A DNA stretch of 64,000 nt from Ophioderma brevispina (GCA_023653785.1 JAMKCH010012395.1:1-64000); one strand, 5' to 3'; numbered from the stretch's first letter, positions 50,396 through 63,879 are shown. Translations and numbers: made by a program. The notes: generated from the letters alone by a model not told the origin.

Positions 50396-51297
50396 AAGTT
50401 TTGGGGTGTGGGCTAAATTTTATTTCCAAAACTAAATTATGAATAATTGAATATATAATAGTTTTGCCGATTCAAAAATTATATTTAAAGAATTCATCTA
50501 AAGATTGAAATATTCACTTTAATAGATTTGAAGTTTGAATGCTTTTGGCTGAAATCTTTATATGGTGCATGATAAATTCTGCCACTTTTATGCCGGACAG
50601 TTTGTCCTGTGATAGTTATTTTTATAACTTAAAGCTGTGAAGTTCTTGTTAAATGATAACAAAGAAATGATTTAATGGTTCAAATGAACTGGAGACTTTG
50701 GAAAGTTGAACCCAATTTAAAGTTATTAATTTGATAAGAATTTAGTGAACTCTTAGTAGTAAAGGCTATAATTATATTTACAGCCGTATAATCTGGTATT
50801 TGGGAGGCAACAACTACTACCAACTTTATGGGTCATCGTTCATCTTGAGGGCGTGGTTGATGCGGCATTTTGGATGAGGAATTCCGTCGTCTACTAGTGA
50901 TTTCGCCAAGATTCTACCATGCTATGAACTGATTGGACTCTTGATACCATCCGGCCGTAGCCTCTTTATTATATCCTTTCCAAGTGCACTTGGGTTTACT
51001 TAAAGTTAAATTATGTTAGGGTGAATGACTAGTCAAATGTTAACTTTTTCTTTTTATGTTCTTGGTTTCTGCATTCATGCACACTTGGACATCGGTTCTC
51101 TTTTTTAGGCCATTGTTACTTTGCCATCAACCGTATGTCCTTGAGCACTGAATGCATTGACCATTAACATAAACAGACTGCCAATTATGTAAATACTTTT
51201 TTTTATTTTTTCCTAAATTGAGTCGGCCAGAAAGGCAAATAGCAATTTCAAATAAATGAATTGACTCAAAATTAACAGTTGAGCTTGTATCGTGTGA

Positions 51298-51567
51298 ATG
51301 GTACTTATCTGTGTCTGGATCGCATGGAAACTTGGCAATAATTTATTGTCGGAGTGGAAAAATCAGTCGACTCTTGACAACCAATGGGCCTATTTTATGT
51401 GGCGCGTGTACACAACTCTTCCGGCAAGTCTGGATGACCTTCAACAGAGAATTGTCCATGAAGGGGATATCCTCCAACAAGACCGACAAATGATTTGGCG
51501 GGCAGTTGCACAGATGTTAAACAGAGCTCAGCTGTGTGTTGATCGCTGTTGCGGCCATGTTTAGAAC
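51298..51567 (+). pseudogene. Mariner-like transposase C-terminal relic
   Basis: The frame reads NQWAYFMWRVYTTLPASL, then DDLQQRIVHEGDILQQDR, QMIWRAVAQMLNRAQLCV and DRCCGHV. This follows the well-known mariner-type C-terminus: a DxFLWG-like block carrying the last acidic catalytic position, the helix LxxLxxRI, and a closing CxxxxGGHxE-like motif. The block that should read PCDYFMW is altered and the N-terminal two thirds are not recognised upstream. Remnant of a dead element; the terminal repeats were not found. Confidence 0.65.
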
Positions 51568-53076
51568 CAGGAAAATGTTTTTAAATATAACCTCGTACGT
51601 TTGTAAGCAATATCCTATTTCGTTTGTAATTTTGGTGGAGGGATTTTATTTTTGCCCAATGTCACTTCTTTCCAGTTGGCGCAAGTCTCATTGTCACCTT
51701 TTGCCCACAGCTGTTTGAAAGTCTCATTTATTATGACAAAACGAAAACAAAACAAAAAATATCAACGGCGACACACTTTTTACAACTAATTTGGAGTATT
51801 TATGCCACCAACTACATTCTGTGTAAATTTGATGAAATTTCATTGCGGGGCAAATATGATTTTTCATAAAAATCTAATTTTACACATCTTTCTATGGGAA
51901 ATAGGCATATAGAGGGCGCTATAACATATAAATTATGACCTTTGAAGGCCTATATGGCAAGATTCCCGCAATGGACTTTTCTGATTTTTGCGGTGGTAAT
52001 AGCTTTTGCATGTCCCTACTTATATCAGTTGTCAAAATTGTGTCGCCATTGCTTAAAATTGCTCTAAAAATAAAAGAGACAATTTGCATGGGGTCAAACA
52101 GCTGTGTGCCTTAAGTGCAGCAATACAAGAAACACATTTTGCTGACATGAAGTGCCCTACTAAACAAGGGTACCCACACTGTAGAATATCTGCAACCAGC
52201 TAAGAATTTTATGAATATGAAAAATGAAAATCGCATTATAAAAAAATAAAGTCCAACAGATACACAAGCCTTGTGCAAATGCAGTGTGCTTGACCTCTCT
52301 ACTGTAACTACATAATTTTTCGCGTTTTGATATTTTTCCCAAGGAAAATGTGTAAAGCCATGACAAGAACATCTAAATCCTTTAAGTGTCCTTAAATTAT
52401 CTTCCTAATGCTCGCTAAATGAACGGCGGTTCTCGATGAAGGAAAGACACGCGTCACTTTTTCACATGCAATGGCAATTACTAAATGAAGGTGAGCTTTC
52501 TTGGGAATTTCAGCAAAAGCATATTTAAATACAAATCTCAGTGATATCGTAATTGTGCAGTCCACGGAGGGATTATGCTCGTCCGTTCTGCCCTTGTATT
52601 CACTGTTTCCGGAGTTTTAATTTCCGAAGGGAGCGTAATTTTAGGAGAGCAATGAGAAAAACAGTTGGAGTTTGAATAGCCAAAACATATCCGAAAATAG
52701 CTATATTGTGCTTTTAGACACTTAATGTCAAAAAGAAAAGAAAGGGGTTCCTGACTTTACCAAATTGACCTTGGCAGTGATGGAAACTTATGACGTTACT
52801 GTTTTGGTTTGTTACGTGATCGACATCCACCCGCATAGAGTGCATACTTAATGACGTTCCTATTTGTTTATTTCTTAAAAGTTTCAGAAAAATCCGTAAT
52901 TCTTTTCTAATACATTCAACAAAATTTAGGAAGAAGATGAGCTGCTCCATTTTTCGCTCTGGTGCATCTAGGACAAGCCATAATGCCGATCTAGACAAAT
53001 AAAGCTACCCGAAGTAACGTAGTGCAAGTGAATTTAAAGGTCCATGGCCAGATCGTGAATAGCCTCGTCCCCAGGA

Positions 53077-53207
<131 letters not shown>

Positions 53208-53836
53208 TGGTGTTGAAAGAAAGCTACTTTTTTCTCATTATCTTAGTCTTCTGTCAATTACCCTATCTGCATTCATTCTATACAATGGGCTGGTATGTAT
53301 CTTTATTCTTGATATCTTGGAACTGTTCTTTCTATATGCAGCATTTGTTACACAAATTTCCAAGTGTTCTTTGACTTCTCCATAACCGGCATCAACATGA
53401 AGTTTAAGTAACCCCTTGATAGTATGGTTAACATTTCATTGATTGCTATCGTCTATTATCTCGATGATATATTGATGAAATCCCTTGATAACCGCATTCA
53501 TTCGACGCACTCAATAACTGATGCAAGTAATGTTCTGTTCTTTAAAAGGTAATCTGCTGCTTCTGCTGCAGAGGAAAGATTACCGTATCTTCTGTGTGAC
53601 TCTAAGATATCGCCATTACCCAACGGAACTTGATATTCTTACATTGCATGTTTAACACACGCACTGCTCTTACATCATTCTAAAGCTTGCATGGTGTGGT
53701 TTCGAATTTTGCAGCACCTTTATCACTCCTTGGCGTAGAGGGAAATTACCACACAGTATATGGACACGCCGTGTCCATTTGAAGAGTCAATTAACATTAA
53801 CACATCCACCCATTCTCTCTTTCAGTGACGTTCGAC

Positions 53837-53899
53837 TCAATAACTTTTCCTGCCCTGGTCTTGATCAACTTTATTTGATAGGAAACTTGTACCATTGTA
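53837..53899 (+). CDS. Weak candidate degenerate LRR exon
   Basis: After a good acceptor (CTCTCTTTCAG) a 63-nt stretch reads, in the same phase 2 as the strong LRR exons, DVRLNNFSCPGL then DQLYLIGN. It contains LxxN-like and LxxLxL spacing but is three codons short of the 72-bp norm. The possible donor, GTACCA, is weak. It lies between the exons at 45949 and 60894, so it could be a divergent repeat of the same gene, a decayed exon, or coincidence. Confidence 0.2.
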
Positions 53900-54045
53900 A
53901 ACTATCACAAAAATCAACACTTTTTTAAGGTTTCATGAGATTTCAAACATTTTTTAACTGGTCAAGAAAACTCAAATACGGCCGAAAAAAAGTTGTCTAA
54001 AATGCAATTTTAAAAAAAAAAGTATTTCCGGGTAGCGCATAGTTT

Positions 54046-54405
54046 TTGACTAAAAAACGCATAGCGCTTCAGACTCCAACTCTTATGCAACTTCATTGGC
54101 TACCCATTCGACAACGGATCCAATTCAAGATTCTGCTGCTAACATGGAAAGCACTAAATGGACTTGCACCATCTTACGTTAACGATCTTCTTACGCCATA
54201 CTTGCCAACCCGGACTCTCAGATCGTCAGATAAACTTCTCTTATCAGTACCCAGAACCTTATCATCATTTGGTGATAGAGCTTTTTCTTCATGTGCACCA
54301 AAATTATGGAACTCACTTCCTATAAACATTCGCTGTTGTGTTTCAGTTAATGAATTTAAGAACAGTCTTAAGACATATTTGTTTCAATCTGCCTTTAATG
54401 TGTAA
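54046..54405 (+). pseudogene. C-terminal end of a CR1/L2-type LINE ORF2
   Basis: The frame contains LQLHWLPI-like MQLHWLPIRQRIQFKIL, then TWKALNGLAPSYVNDLL, LRSSDKLLLSVP, GDRAFSSCAPKLWNSLP and NEFKNSLKTYLFQSAF before the stop at 54403-54405. This is the conserved tail after the reverse transcriptase in CR1/L2-like LINEs. No upstream reverse-transcriptase or endonuclease domain is visible, so the copy is 5'-truncated, as usual for target-primed integration. The surviving 120 codons have no stop, suggesting a fairly recent insertion. The 3' UTR follows directly. Confidence 0.85.
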
Positions 54406-54645
54406 AATATTGCATTTTCAATTATTGATATTTGACTCTCTAATGTAAGTTTGTTCAAGTTCCATTACTTTGTATGTTTTTGCTCCTCCTTTAGGTTACA
54501 TGTTCATGTTGAATTATTGTTTCTTCTGTTTACTTGTTTATGTAACTCTTTGTACAGCGCCTCGGAATAGGTTGCCTAGATAGATGGCGCTTTATAAATG
54601 CTATTATTATTATATTTATAAAATGCTATTATTATATTATTATTT
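54406..54645 (+). mobile_element. 3' UTR and ATT-rich tail of the LINE
   Basis: After the stop the sequence carries a short UTR with TGTACAGCGCCTCGGAATAG and GATGGCGCTTTATAAATGC (54580-54603), then a degenerate (TATTAT)n tail to about 54645. A short microsatellite-like 3' end is usual for CR1/L2 LINEs. The GCGCTTTATAAA block is shared with the 3' end of the SINE at 44057-44375. Confidence 0.75.
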
Positions 54646-55539
54646 TCATGATTTTGGTATGTTGGAAACTGACACATACTTTGTTTGCACTATCACATCT
54701 AAAAATATGAAGAAAATAATACGGGTTATATAAATTCATCTTACATTGCATTTATAAAAAATATCATAGTCTACCAACGGTGTCGCTTATGCCATATCTG
54801 ATCATGTGTTCTGCGCTTTGCCCATACTCATTATTTTCATTTTACATGACGGACGTCCTTGTTTAAAACAAATAAGCCCTACGGTTCTATTATATGGCTG
54901 CAATGTTAAAGCAGTCAAATAAGACTTGCATAGACGTCGTATTTTGTAAATAAGTGAGGAACATAAATAATTTGTAGTGCATGCGGAACGCACACAACGA
55001 AGCTCTCACATGATAAAAAAAATCCTACGTGAACGAATACAGATATATTTTACACACGAAAATGGCATACATCAACTAAATGTGTCTTTTACATGAAGAG
55101 CACAGATTCATTGACAGTAAAGCCACAGAGGTGACAGGATGGTCAGCCGTGGAAATCCACTCCTGCGTGTGTTTTCTTGTGTTTAACGCCATGATCCGTT
55201 GAATGCTGAATATAACCACTCCGTAGTGGTTTTCTTATAAAATCGCTGTATTTGGTACACATGCAATTGGAGATTAAGTATGTACACTCTCGGGTTCATA
55301 GTCATTTTTTTCCAAAGTGGACCTTTTGCCATGGGTCGAATTTGGTGAAAGTGTGGACCATTTTACTAAAATTATAACTTTTTTCGAACAAACTATTGTT
55401 TTCCTGACTATGCTCGCAGGCAACTATTTTCCCTTTACCCGGCTGTGGGAATTAGAGGCGGATGCCCTTCTCCCTCTGGCTACGAGCCTACGTCTCCCAT
55501 CCCACACTCTCTTCCTTACCAGGTGTGGCAGGAGATATA

Positions 55540-55695
55540 GTCCTCCGGGCTCACAGTCCGGGAACAATGGTGAACAATAGGGCAATCGATTCAGTTGACT
55601 CTTCACGCAACATAAGTTTCACTTTTTATTCCGTTGTCGTCTATGGAGCCCGGACTATGATACCTGCCGGACTATGATTACTTTCACACCGGTGC
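55540..55695 (+). repeat. CCGGACTATG family copy 5
   Basis: Contains CTCACAGTCCGGGAACAATG, ATCGATTCAGTTGACTCTTC, GTCTATGGAGCCCGGACTAT and TTTCACACCGG. Close to copy 2 over its whole length. In the second LRR-gene intron. Confidence 0.8.
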
Positions 55696-55855
55696 TCTAA
55701 TATTGGGTTCCTAAGTAACTTGTCACTAATTTCCAGCGCATAGGAAGTAATCGGCATATACATACTTTTATGTGCGCTTACTCGAATATAAGTATCTGTG
55801 TCACCTTCAGAGATGTGCAGAGACGTGGTGTGGTAATATGGCGGTGATAATATCG

Positions 55856-56016
55856 GCATGCCATTCAACTTCCTATTTGATACTTAAATAAGGGGGTGGT
55901 GGATCCAGGAGCCTAGAAGAAATGTAATCCGACCGCATGCCATTCAACTTCCTATTTGATACTTAAATAAGGGGGTGGTGGATCCAGGAGGAGCCTAGAA
56001 GAAATGTAATCCGAAC
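55856..56016. repeat. Two-copy tandem repeat, period 79 bp
   Basis: GCATGCCATTCAACTTCC at 55856 and 55935 each runs through AAATAAGGGGGTGGTGGATC to GAAATGTAATCCGA. The second copy has an extra GAG (AGGAGGAG). Near identity implies a recent duplication. Confidence 0.95.
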
Positions 56017-57765
56017 ATTTTGTGATGAAAAATAACCAACGGTATTTTGTAATTGTTTCTAATATTGAACCGCGTTTTTATGGTGAGAAAAAAAATCAAA
56101 ATTGATTGAATTATTGAGTAAGTATAGTAGGGCTTCTAAACCCCTCCCCCTTATCCACTACCGGGTTGGATTCATAACAAATTTTTCTACGTATAAGTGA
56201 CCGTTAACCTTGGTTGCGAATAAAATGCTGATTGAAGTGTAATTGGTTAAAGAACAATGAATTACATGCTGAAATCAATTTGATTTATATTAATCCCGAT
56301 GCTTCCTATACCAAAATGAATGGAAAAATACATGGTCTTAAAAATGTACCACGACAAATAGTAAGATCTATCAAACACCCAATTTATTCTTATAAAAACA
56401 TTTTTGGTCGGTCCAAATCACAAAGGTCTTCAGTTACATTTCGGTGCATCATGGAAAAAAGGGCAAAACAAATATTGTCAAGTGCCTTTCACTATTATTA
56501 TTGTCTTGGAGTGCATGTTTGCCGAAAAACTATTCCGATGCAAGAGAAATAGTTTTCTGCTTTGAGGGTCATGTGGGGCAAAGTGACTTTCATATAGGCC
56601 AAGAATCATAAACAGAATGCCAATTTTGTTCCAAAAGTGTAATTATGGATGTGTGTTACTACTAGGCCAAGGCTCGATATGGGATCCACCCCCCCGTGTT
56701 CCAGTTCTGATTGGTCTGCCACTGATTAAGACATCAAACTGTGCAATCTCACCAAGTAGTTCTGCAAAACACACACACACACTGACACACAGAAAAGGGA
56801 CATCGTCAAGTTAAATTGGACAAATCATTAAACCTTTTCAGTGGGACTTGTCAAAGGGGGGGGGGAAACTTCCTTAGAAGAAAAACAGAATAGGTTGGAA
56901 TTGGTTACTAAGGATTACAAATCTAGTCCTCGAAATGCCATACCTGGTGTCGAAATAAATGAAGTCAGAAGGAGCTTTTAAATTAGCTAAATTTCAATAC
57001 ACAAACAAAATCACAAAACAATTTTAATATTTTCTGCACTATACATCGCTGTGCATTAAAACAGGGATATACGTAGCTGGAAACCGAATATTTAAGGAGT
57101 TATATAACGTTATCGTAAGCTGGTACAAGTTGTAATTATCCCATTGTTAATTTTCTGTGGTGTACAAAATCATCGGTGATAATATAGATAACTGTCTTAC
57201 TGGCAAAATGCTTATGTTCCAGCCACTGAACGTTCTAAATTGAAATGTAGCCAATTAGGACAAGGATATACGGCAAGCTGAAAAACATGGACAAGATTAT
57301 TGATGGTATCGTTCTGAACGGCCCGACAAGGCTGAGGTTCCATAACGTGACATTTTTGATATCCAGAAAAAAGTACAAGAGTGTGAAACATCATGTTATT
57401 TTTGACGCCTGTGATCGTAAGGAAACATTCGCGCCCACGTATGCACTTGCTGAAATTAAATAAATAGTACTTCCAGAGTTTACTCAAACCACAGAGGTTA
57501 ATTTCAAAGATTACATTACTCTTTAGGGACAACTTGTAATTACGATGTCTTGATGGAAACCGAAGTGAATTCGAATCGGATCCTAATCATATTACAAGGA
57601 GCAAACAGATAGTATCTTTGAGAAATAATCAAAGAAAAGTTATATGCAGTATCAATGTACGGTGCAGGGAAATGCGCTTTATTCGGGAAACATTATTTTA
57701 GGAAAAATTGAGATGTCATTGAAAGATTGCAAGTTTTTCATCAGCATCAAGCTTTTTTATTAATA

Positions 57766-57830
57766 TAGATGTATATCTATATATATATATATCTATATAT
57801 ATATTAATAGTAGATATAGATATTAAGAAG
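57766..57830. repeat. TA-rich palindromic microsatellite
   Basis: Alternating ATATAT and AGATAT/ATATCT tracts form a self-complementary stretch. Confidence 0.85.
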
Positions 57831-59294
57831 ATGTGCATCATCAATCATCTCGTATTTAAAGTGATTCGCATTCGCACAAATTTGATTAATGTGATGTCGT
57901 GATTTTATCGTTACTTTTGCTCATCGTGAAACGCCGTCACGTCAGTCTATACATTTTCGGAAATCAAATTTCTTAACTAGTCAGTTTCTCCTAATGTAAA
58001 TTTTTTTTCCTGCCTTACAAAGCAATGACTCTCCCAACATATGGTGGAGGTAAGACAGTCCTTTTCCTCAGAGAGTAGGGAATTTCGAACTTAAAGCATA
58101 TATCAGGTGTAAAGGTGAGTCAATAAAACCCTCTACAGGAAAGATTTTTTCTCAAAGGTTAAACGTTATTTTGTTCATGTTGCGTGGTTGTTTTCAGAAA
58201 TCAAACAGGCTATCAGAAGATTTTTATTGGTTGTCTTTCGACTTTGGGTTCAGAATACTTGACAAATTTTGCGGAGAGACCTAAAAATCAGTTTGGCCGA
58301 TTTGCCATGCAATGCGGAGAGACTACACCGGACGTATACCATAAACGCATCTAGCAAGTCATATGAACACAGTGCAATTCAGATGTATCGATTTCTTTTC
58401 GACAAAAAAACCTCAGTTTGAATAAAATGGGCTTTGTGTAACATAATTATAGTAAATATGTAAAAAAATTAAATTACCATGTCAATCATAAAGAGTCAAG
58501 TTATTGAAATCACCCCATATCCACGTCGCAGTTAATGAAAATAATGAAACTGCCATAGATTTTTGTGTTTACAATCTCTAAGGTAATGAGTTTGCACATA
58601 TACAGTATACTCAGCGCCAATAAATGTGCAAGAAGACTAAAGCTGAAGTTTTGTAGATCAATTGGAATTAAAAATTAAATTTCAATATCGCACTGCGGGT
58701 TTTTCAGCGGAATACAAACTTTCTATGGTTCACTTTTGCACCAAGTTTCGTGGTAGGTTCAACCATGAAATCTCGCTGAACCAAATTAAACTGTGTTCTT
58801 ACACAAGCTATCTTGAATTTCTTATTTGGGAAATTGAACATTTTTTGCTTAGCATGTTCGTTTCTTTAAATTCTGGATATTATTTGTATAATCCTTCAAT
58901 ATTCTCCCACCTTCTATTGTTTAACAATAATTTGGTGGTAAATGTTTGTACTCAAATCACTGCTGAAGGCCATGTTACTCTATGTAAGCGATTCATCGTT
59001 GTGGCTCAAAATCGGCCAAAAAGGATTTTTAAGGCTTTCAGCAAAATAGGCGTAAACTTCTTCCTCCAAAGTCCAAATGACAACCAAATAAACGTTTTCT
59101 GAAAGCCTGTTTATCTTTTCTTGATAACAAAAGCAAAACCAGTGAGCCCAAAAACAATTGTGAACCTATTTTATTTTTATTTTCGAATGTTAGGGTTTTT
59201 TTTTTTGACTTCACCACTGTATATGGCCTATAAGTCCATTTCTCATACAATAAGAAATAAATAATGTATCCATATTTTGGAGAAAAAAAATAAA

Positions 59295-59515
59295 CAAAAG
59301 TCAAAATTAGCATTTTTTAGAAAAATACTAATGTGAAATGCAGGATTTTTTTTGGATTTTTTTATTGCATTTTTGGGCCACTTTTTTTCTTTTCGGCCGC
59401 TTTTCATTTCTTTTCTTAATTTTTTTTTTAAATAATGCGCTAAAAGACCAATTTTAAACATAATGCGCGCGGTCTTCTGAGACAAACTTTTTTTCTTGGC
59501 CTTATATAAGCTTTT
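59295..59515. repeat. Dispersed AT-rich repeat, copy 2
   Basis: Matches 8690-8935 through AAAAATACTAATGTGAAATGC, given in part as TACTAATGTGAAATGCAGG, AAAAGACCAATTTTAAACAT, and GTCTTCTGAGACAAACTTTT with TTCTTGGCC. Unknown family. Confidence 0.6.
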
Positions 59516-60893
59516 TTGCGCCATCAGTTTAGACAGATTAAGAATAGGAAACAGGTTGATTCAAATTACTCTTCGGCTTTGTCATAATTACTTGACATGC
59601 TCCGGGGCAGATCCTTGCGTTCAAATTCAAACCCTAAGAGTATATGAATCTGTAAGTTGATTCCAAATTAGGAATCGTATTGTCAATGAAGATTTTTTTA
59701 AATTACATGCCCTGAAACCGTAATAAATCAAATGAACCCTTGGGAGGCCCATTTTTATAGCTGCACAACTTATATGCAGATATAACCGATAACATGTTCT
59801 TGCTAGAAAATGGGTAAATACAAATAATATCAGTTCTATTAATAAAAGCAAATAGAACCAAATGAAACAAAGTGTGTATGCGGGATTGTTTTAGCGTGGT
59901 TTTTTTTGTATTCCTCATATTCTCCATTCCCAGGCGTAAGCTATTCTCACGTCACCATACAAGCTAATTCAACAATAATTGTCCATTCACTGAAATTCTA
60001 TTACATTTAACTAATCTCATGTTATTCAAATCGTATACTAACTGTATTAATAAAACAGGTCAACCCAAAAATCAATTAACGTTGATTCAACAAGAGTTAT
60101 TTGGAGTAAAGATTAAATACGAGGTTATTATAATAAATTCAGAAAATTATTCATTGGTTGTCTTAACTTCACCATAGAGAAAATCAACAGTTGATATGCG
60201 TTTAATATTATGTGGCTATATGTATATTTACCTTTGCATCGAACATTCGATCCTCAGTACGTGATGCGCGTCCCAAATACAAATTGTAGACTTCCCGCGG
60301 CATGAACCATTTTTGATGGATATAGGTAAAATCTAAAAATATGTTCTGAACCAATGATACAAATGAAATAGCCCATGCGTAATGCTGATCTTAACACCAA
60401 CTATTTCTACCAAAGAAGTACCAATTTATGCAAAGGACAACTGTATTAACGTATAATCACGGCGATATATATCATAGTTGTTCTCATTATGTGTACCATA
60501 CATAAAATCACTATCATTTTCACACATTCAAATTTGTCCACTCTTCTAAGAAAAGTATGTTAAGTATTCCCTAAAGTTATTCTTAGGTATACTTCCAAAG
60601 ATCAAAATGCGTTACGATATCTGGATTAAAATTTCAGGGGCGTGTAGAAGTGGACTAGTGTTATATATAAATATTAACGATAAAAGAGAATACGAGCTCA
60701 GCATTGGGTGAATTAAAGATATAGTCAAGCTATAATTGGGTGACATTTATCTCGATTCAACGAGAAGATGATAAATCACTAAACCTAGAAACCGACAAGT
60801 AAGAGTTTGATTTTAAAGATTTGAATTTGGCTTTGAATCCATAAACTATTTCAATATTATGTTCTTTTCTCCTTTTCTCCTTTACCGTATTAG

Positions 60894-60965
60894 ATTCATA
60901 ACTGATACAGAATTGGATTCCGTAGATGAAGGAGATTTTTATGGTCTGACAAGTGTGTACTGGCT
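60894..60965 (+). CDS. LRR exon c (72 bp, phase 2-2), same gene
   Basis: Third exon of the series. The acceptor follows a CT-rich tract (60861-60885) and ends at TAG 60891-60893; the donor is GTGAGTATG at 60966. Its first A completes TTA (Leu) with the TT ending the exon at 45949. The reading is FITDTELDSVDEGDF then YGLTSVYWL. The repeat is less canonical: Thr-Glu stands where Asn-x-Ile is usual, while the Phe, Gly-Leu and final Tyr-Trp-Leu positions are kept. The last CT again leaves a phase-2 junction, so at least one more exon must lie beyond 61 kb. Whether the order a-b-c is exactly consecutive is an inference from phase and strand. Confidence 0.8.
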
Positions 60966-61202
60966 GTGAGTATGTGTATTTTATTATTCTAAGAACCAGA
61001 ACAGTTTGATTACAAACCTTAGCTAGACCTATCATACTTTCTTTGCTTGATGTCTTATCTACTCGTTTTAATCATTTACGAATTTTAATTTACTTTCACA
61101 GATAAATGTCTTTATACCTAATCTTTGTTTTCAATTTATCAAAACTTCGCCAGCCGAACTTTCTTTGCTGTCCTTGAATACAACATTACATAATAATCAC
61201 CC

Positions 61203-61400
61203 TGACGTGTGAAGAAACCGAGACTGCATTAAAATATTTGTAACAGCACTATATAATCGAGTCGAATGTCTGCAAGTTAGTCTTATCTTATATGAAATCA
61301 CTGACGTGTGAAGAAACCGAGACTGCATAAAAATATTTGTAACAGCACTTTAAATATAATCGAGTCGAATTTCTGCAAGTTAGGCTTATCTTATAAGACA
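61203..61400. repeat. Two-copy tandem repeat, period 99 bp
   Basis: TGACGTGTGAAGAAACCGAG at 61203 and 61302 leads to TATTTGTAACAGCACT, ATAATCGAGTCGAAT and TCTGCAAGTTAG in both units, with few differences. About 240 bp after the LRR exon at 60894. Confidence 0.95.
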
Positions 61401-63879
61401 CCATTTTGACTAATTTTATAGTCATAACGATGTCTTATATGACCAATTTGTGGAAAATGGATTAACTTATTTTTACAGTGAACACACTGACGGGGGTAAT
61501 ACCCCTTCAATAGTCCTCATTTAACATCCGATTCCTATAAATTTAGTACAAGATAGCTTAGAGTTTCAGTTCTTTCTTAATAATAAGTGCTCCTTATTTA
61601 AATTTACTCATAATAGGCCTGGAAATAAACATTAATTTACAATATTTTGCCTTTATTTCCAAGTTACATCCAAGTCATTTTATAATACCTTTTGCTGCGA
61701 TGAGCTCTTTCATCAAACGAATACCAAGGTGGAAGTTGTCGTTTGAGGAAGTATTCATATGCGGATGTTTATTTTTTTATTATGGAGTTGACAACTTTAG
61801 TGTTTCAGTAGATCTCTCCTGAATGAATAATTCGGTAGGTTTCTGCAAGTAAAGTATAAATTAAACCTTAGTGAAAAAGCAGTGAAAGGTGCTAGTAAAT
61901 ATGCAGCGATTCCAGATCCCAGAAAAATGATGGATTCGAAAAACATGAAGCAAATTTAAGGTCACATATTTTTCATGCACAAAGACAAAATACATGTAAC
62001 ATACCATATTCGCAATACTTCTGTTGAGTTGAAAAGAGGTGAAAATTACATCATGTGATGTCTTTACTACAATACTTTACCATTTAAGAAAACGCGAATT
62101 TGCCAACCAAACCTTCATAGTAACCCAAACTGGATGCTAAGAAATTGCCATTTGAATGAACTCATAACGACATTTTCACAACGAAGCCACGTATAATATA
62201 AGTCGCTTCGTTGTGAAAATGTCGTGTACTACGAAAGGGAAATTTTAAGCTATGTCGAGCATTTCAACTGGAGGGGCTTTAAAGAATTTTAATATATGAT
62301 CGTTTTTGGGGGGGAGGATTTATTGTACGAATATGAGTATCGTACCACCTACCGCGACCCCCCCTTTCGTCAAGTATTATCTTAAAGTATAGATCCTTCA
62401 CAAGGGGAAGTTGCCCTTCGCTCGAGAATGTATTCAATTGCGATCGTGCGCTAGTTTTTGATTATGGCGTTTGCAGAATAGAAAGTTTAGCAATTATCAA
62501 GATAGTATCTCTTAAGTGATCTGTAAATATGAAGAAAGCAGTCGAACTGGCTAATATTCATATCAATCAAATATTATGAAAGTGAGAAATTTAAAGGCCC
62601 TTTATTGCACGAAGAGAAAAAAAATACCTTATGTAATTACCTTGGAATCATAATGTTATGGTTCAATTTTCCCCTGAAAATAATTAAGTAAAAGACAAAT
62701 TCCCTTTTCGTAGTGCATGTCGCGGTAAACTAACGTTAACAGTTTTCTATTGAAAAAGGACATTCATCAAAAGAGCAAGCCATTTTTAGACGCCTTTATG
62801 CAACTCTATTCATATAAGAAAAAGGTTCGAACACTAATGCCTCCCCTGCACGTATAATGTTTGAAAATGTTATAAAAACACTCAACTTGAAAACACTTAT
62901 AACTGCAAAGTTATATCAAGTGTTGGTTATATAAGTGTCACCGCGTTTATTTCCTATTCATTCTCTGCGTGGGTAGGAGATACTTGATGATTTATCCGCG
63001 GATAACAGGTTTAACCAGTAACACTCAAGTGACTTTTTAAACATAACTTTCAACATTTAATTGTTTGGTAGGAACATTCTACAAACCACTGATCCAAGAC
63101 TAGTCTTATTAGTCTGGAATTATTTCAATGCATTTCCACGCCAACCGTAACATTTTAAATGCCATTCATAAGTTGGAAATTTTTGAAAAATGGTATTTAT
63201 TGAACAACACTCTATACTTCCGCACGCAGAGGGGTCAAACGCATACGGTAAGATAAAGCTGAGGTATTATGTTTACTCTGCGGGCAGATATTTAGTGTCA
63301 ATACAAGGACTTAGCGGATTTGTTATTGTTTGTGTCTTGATTGCTTACAAAATTTGTGCGCATGCTAATGTAACACACTGTCGCTTTACGTAATTCAGTC
63401 CAGCATTGGCCGTGTTGAAATGAACTGTTAGTCCCTTGATCTTATTTGCCGGCAAAAAGGTTACCTTCTGAATTAGTGAATTGGCATAGTCAGTAGTTGT
63501 TAGTGGTGAGGTAAATGTAATGTTTTCAGCAACCGTACTCATACACCATTGCTCATAAAGTTTGAATTAAGTATTTTTACCACTTTTTATTGAATGATTG
63601 TTACAGTGCGAGTTATTTACGATATATAGAGTGTATATCGCCACACTACTTGAATGGTCAGTCTCTTCCGAACATATCACCATGAACTTAGTCCACAAGT
63701 AACCCTTTACGAACTGTGTCCTTACCATGAAGGAAAAGGGGGTATTTGAATAGCAGACTTAAGGATTTTGTTACAAGTTTATTACATCAGTCATTTTTAC
63801 ATATAACATATTTTGGGTGAATTCATGCATCAAAATGTTCAATAGTACTGTTTTAAATGTCAATCAGGCACTAACATCG
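61401..63879. other. No gene seen
   Basis: AT-rich, probably the next intron of the LRR gene. Only the hairpin at 62167-62225 stands out. Confidence 0.5.
62167..62225. repeat. Hairpin, 21-bp perfect arms, 17-nt loop
   Basis: ACGACATTTTCACAACGAAG plus C on the left and the exact inverse on the right at 62205-62225. Perfect arms in decayed surroundings imply recent origin or a constrained structure. Confidence 0.95.

Larger units (their letters stand above)
55696..60893 (+). other. End of the second intron
   Basis: Holds the 79-bp duplication, a TA-rich palindrome and one dispersed repeat. The longest frame (146 codons, 58662-59102) has no recognised domain and AT-driven composition (many Phe, Asn, Ile), so I do not call it a gene. 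Confidence 0.5.

Noticed and set aside
58662..59102. Longest open frame in the window (146 codons)
   Set aside because: No recognisable domain, AT-driven composition, no splice or repeat support; chance frames of this length are possible in 64 kb on six frames.
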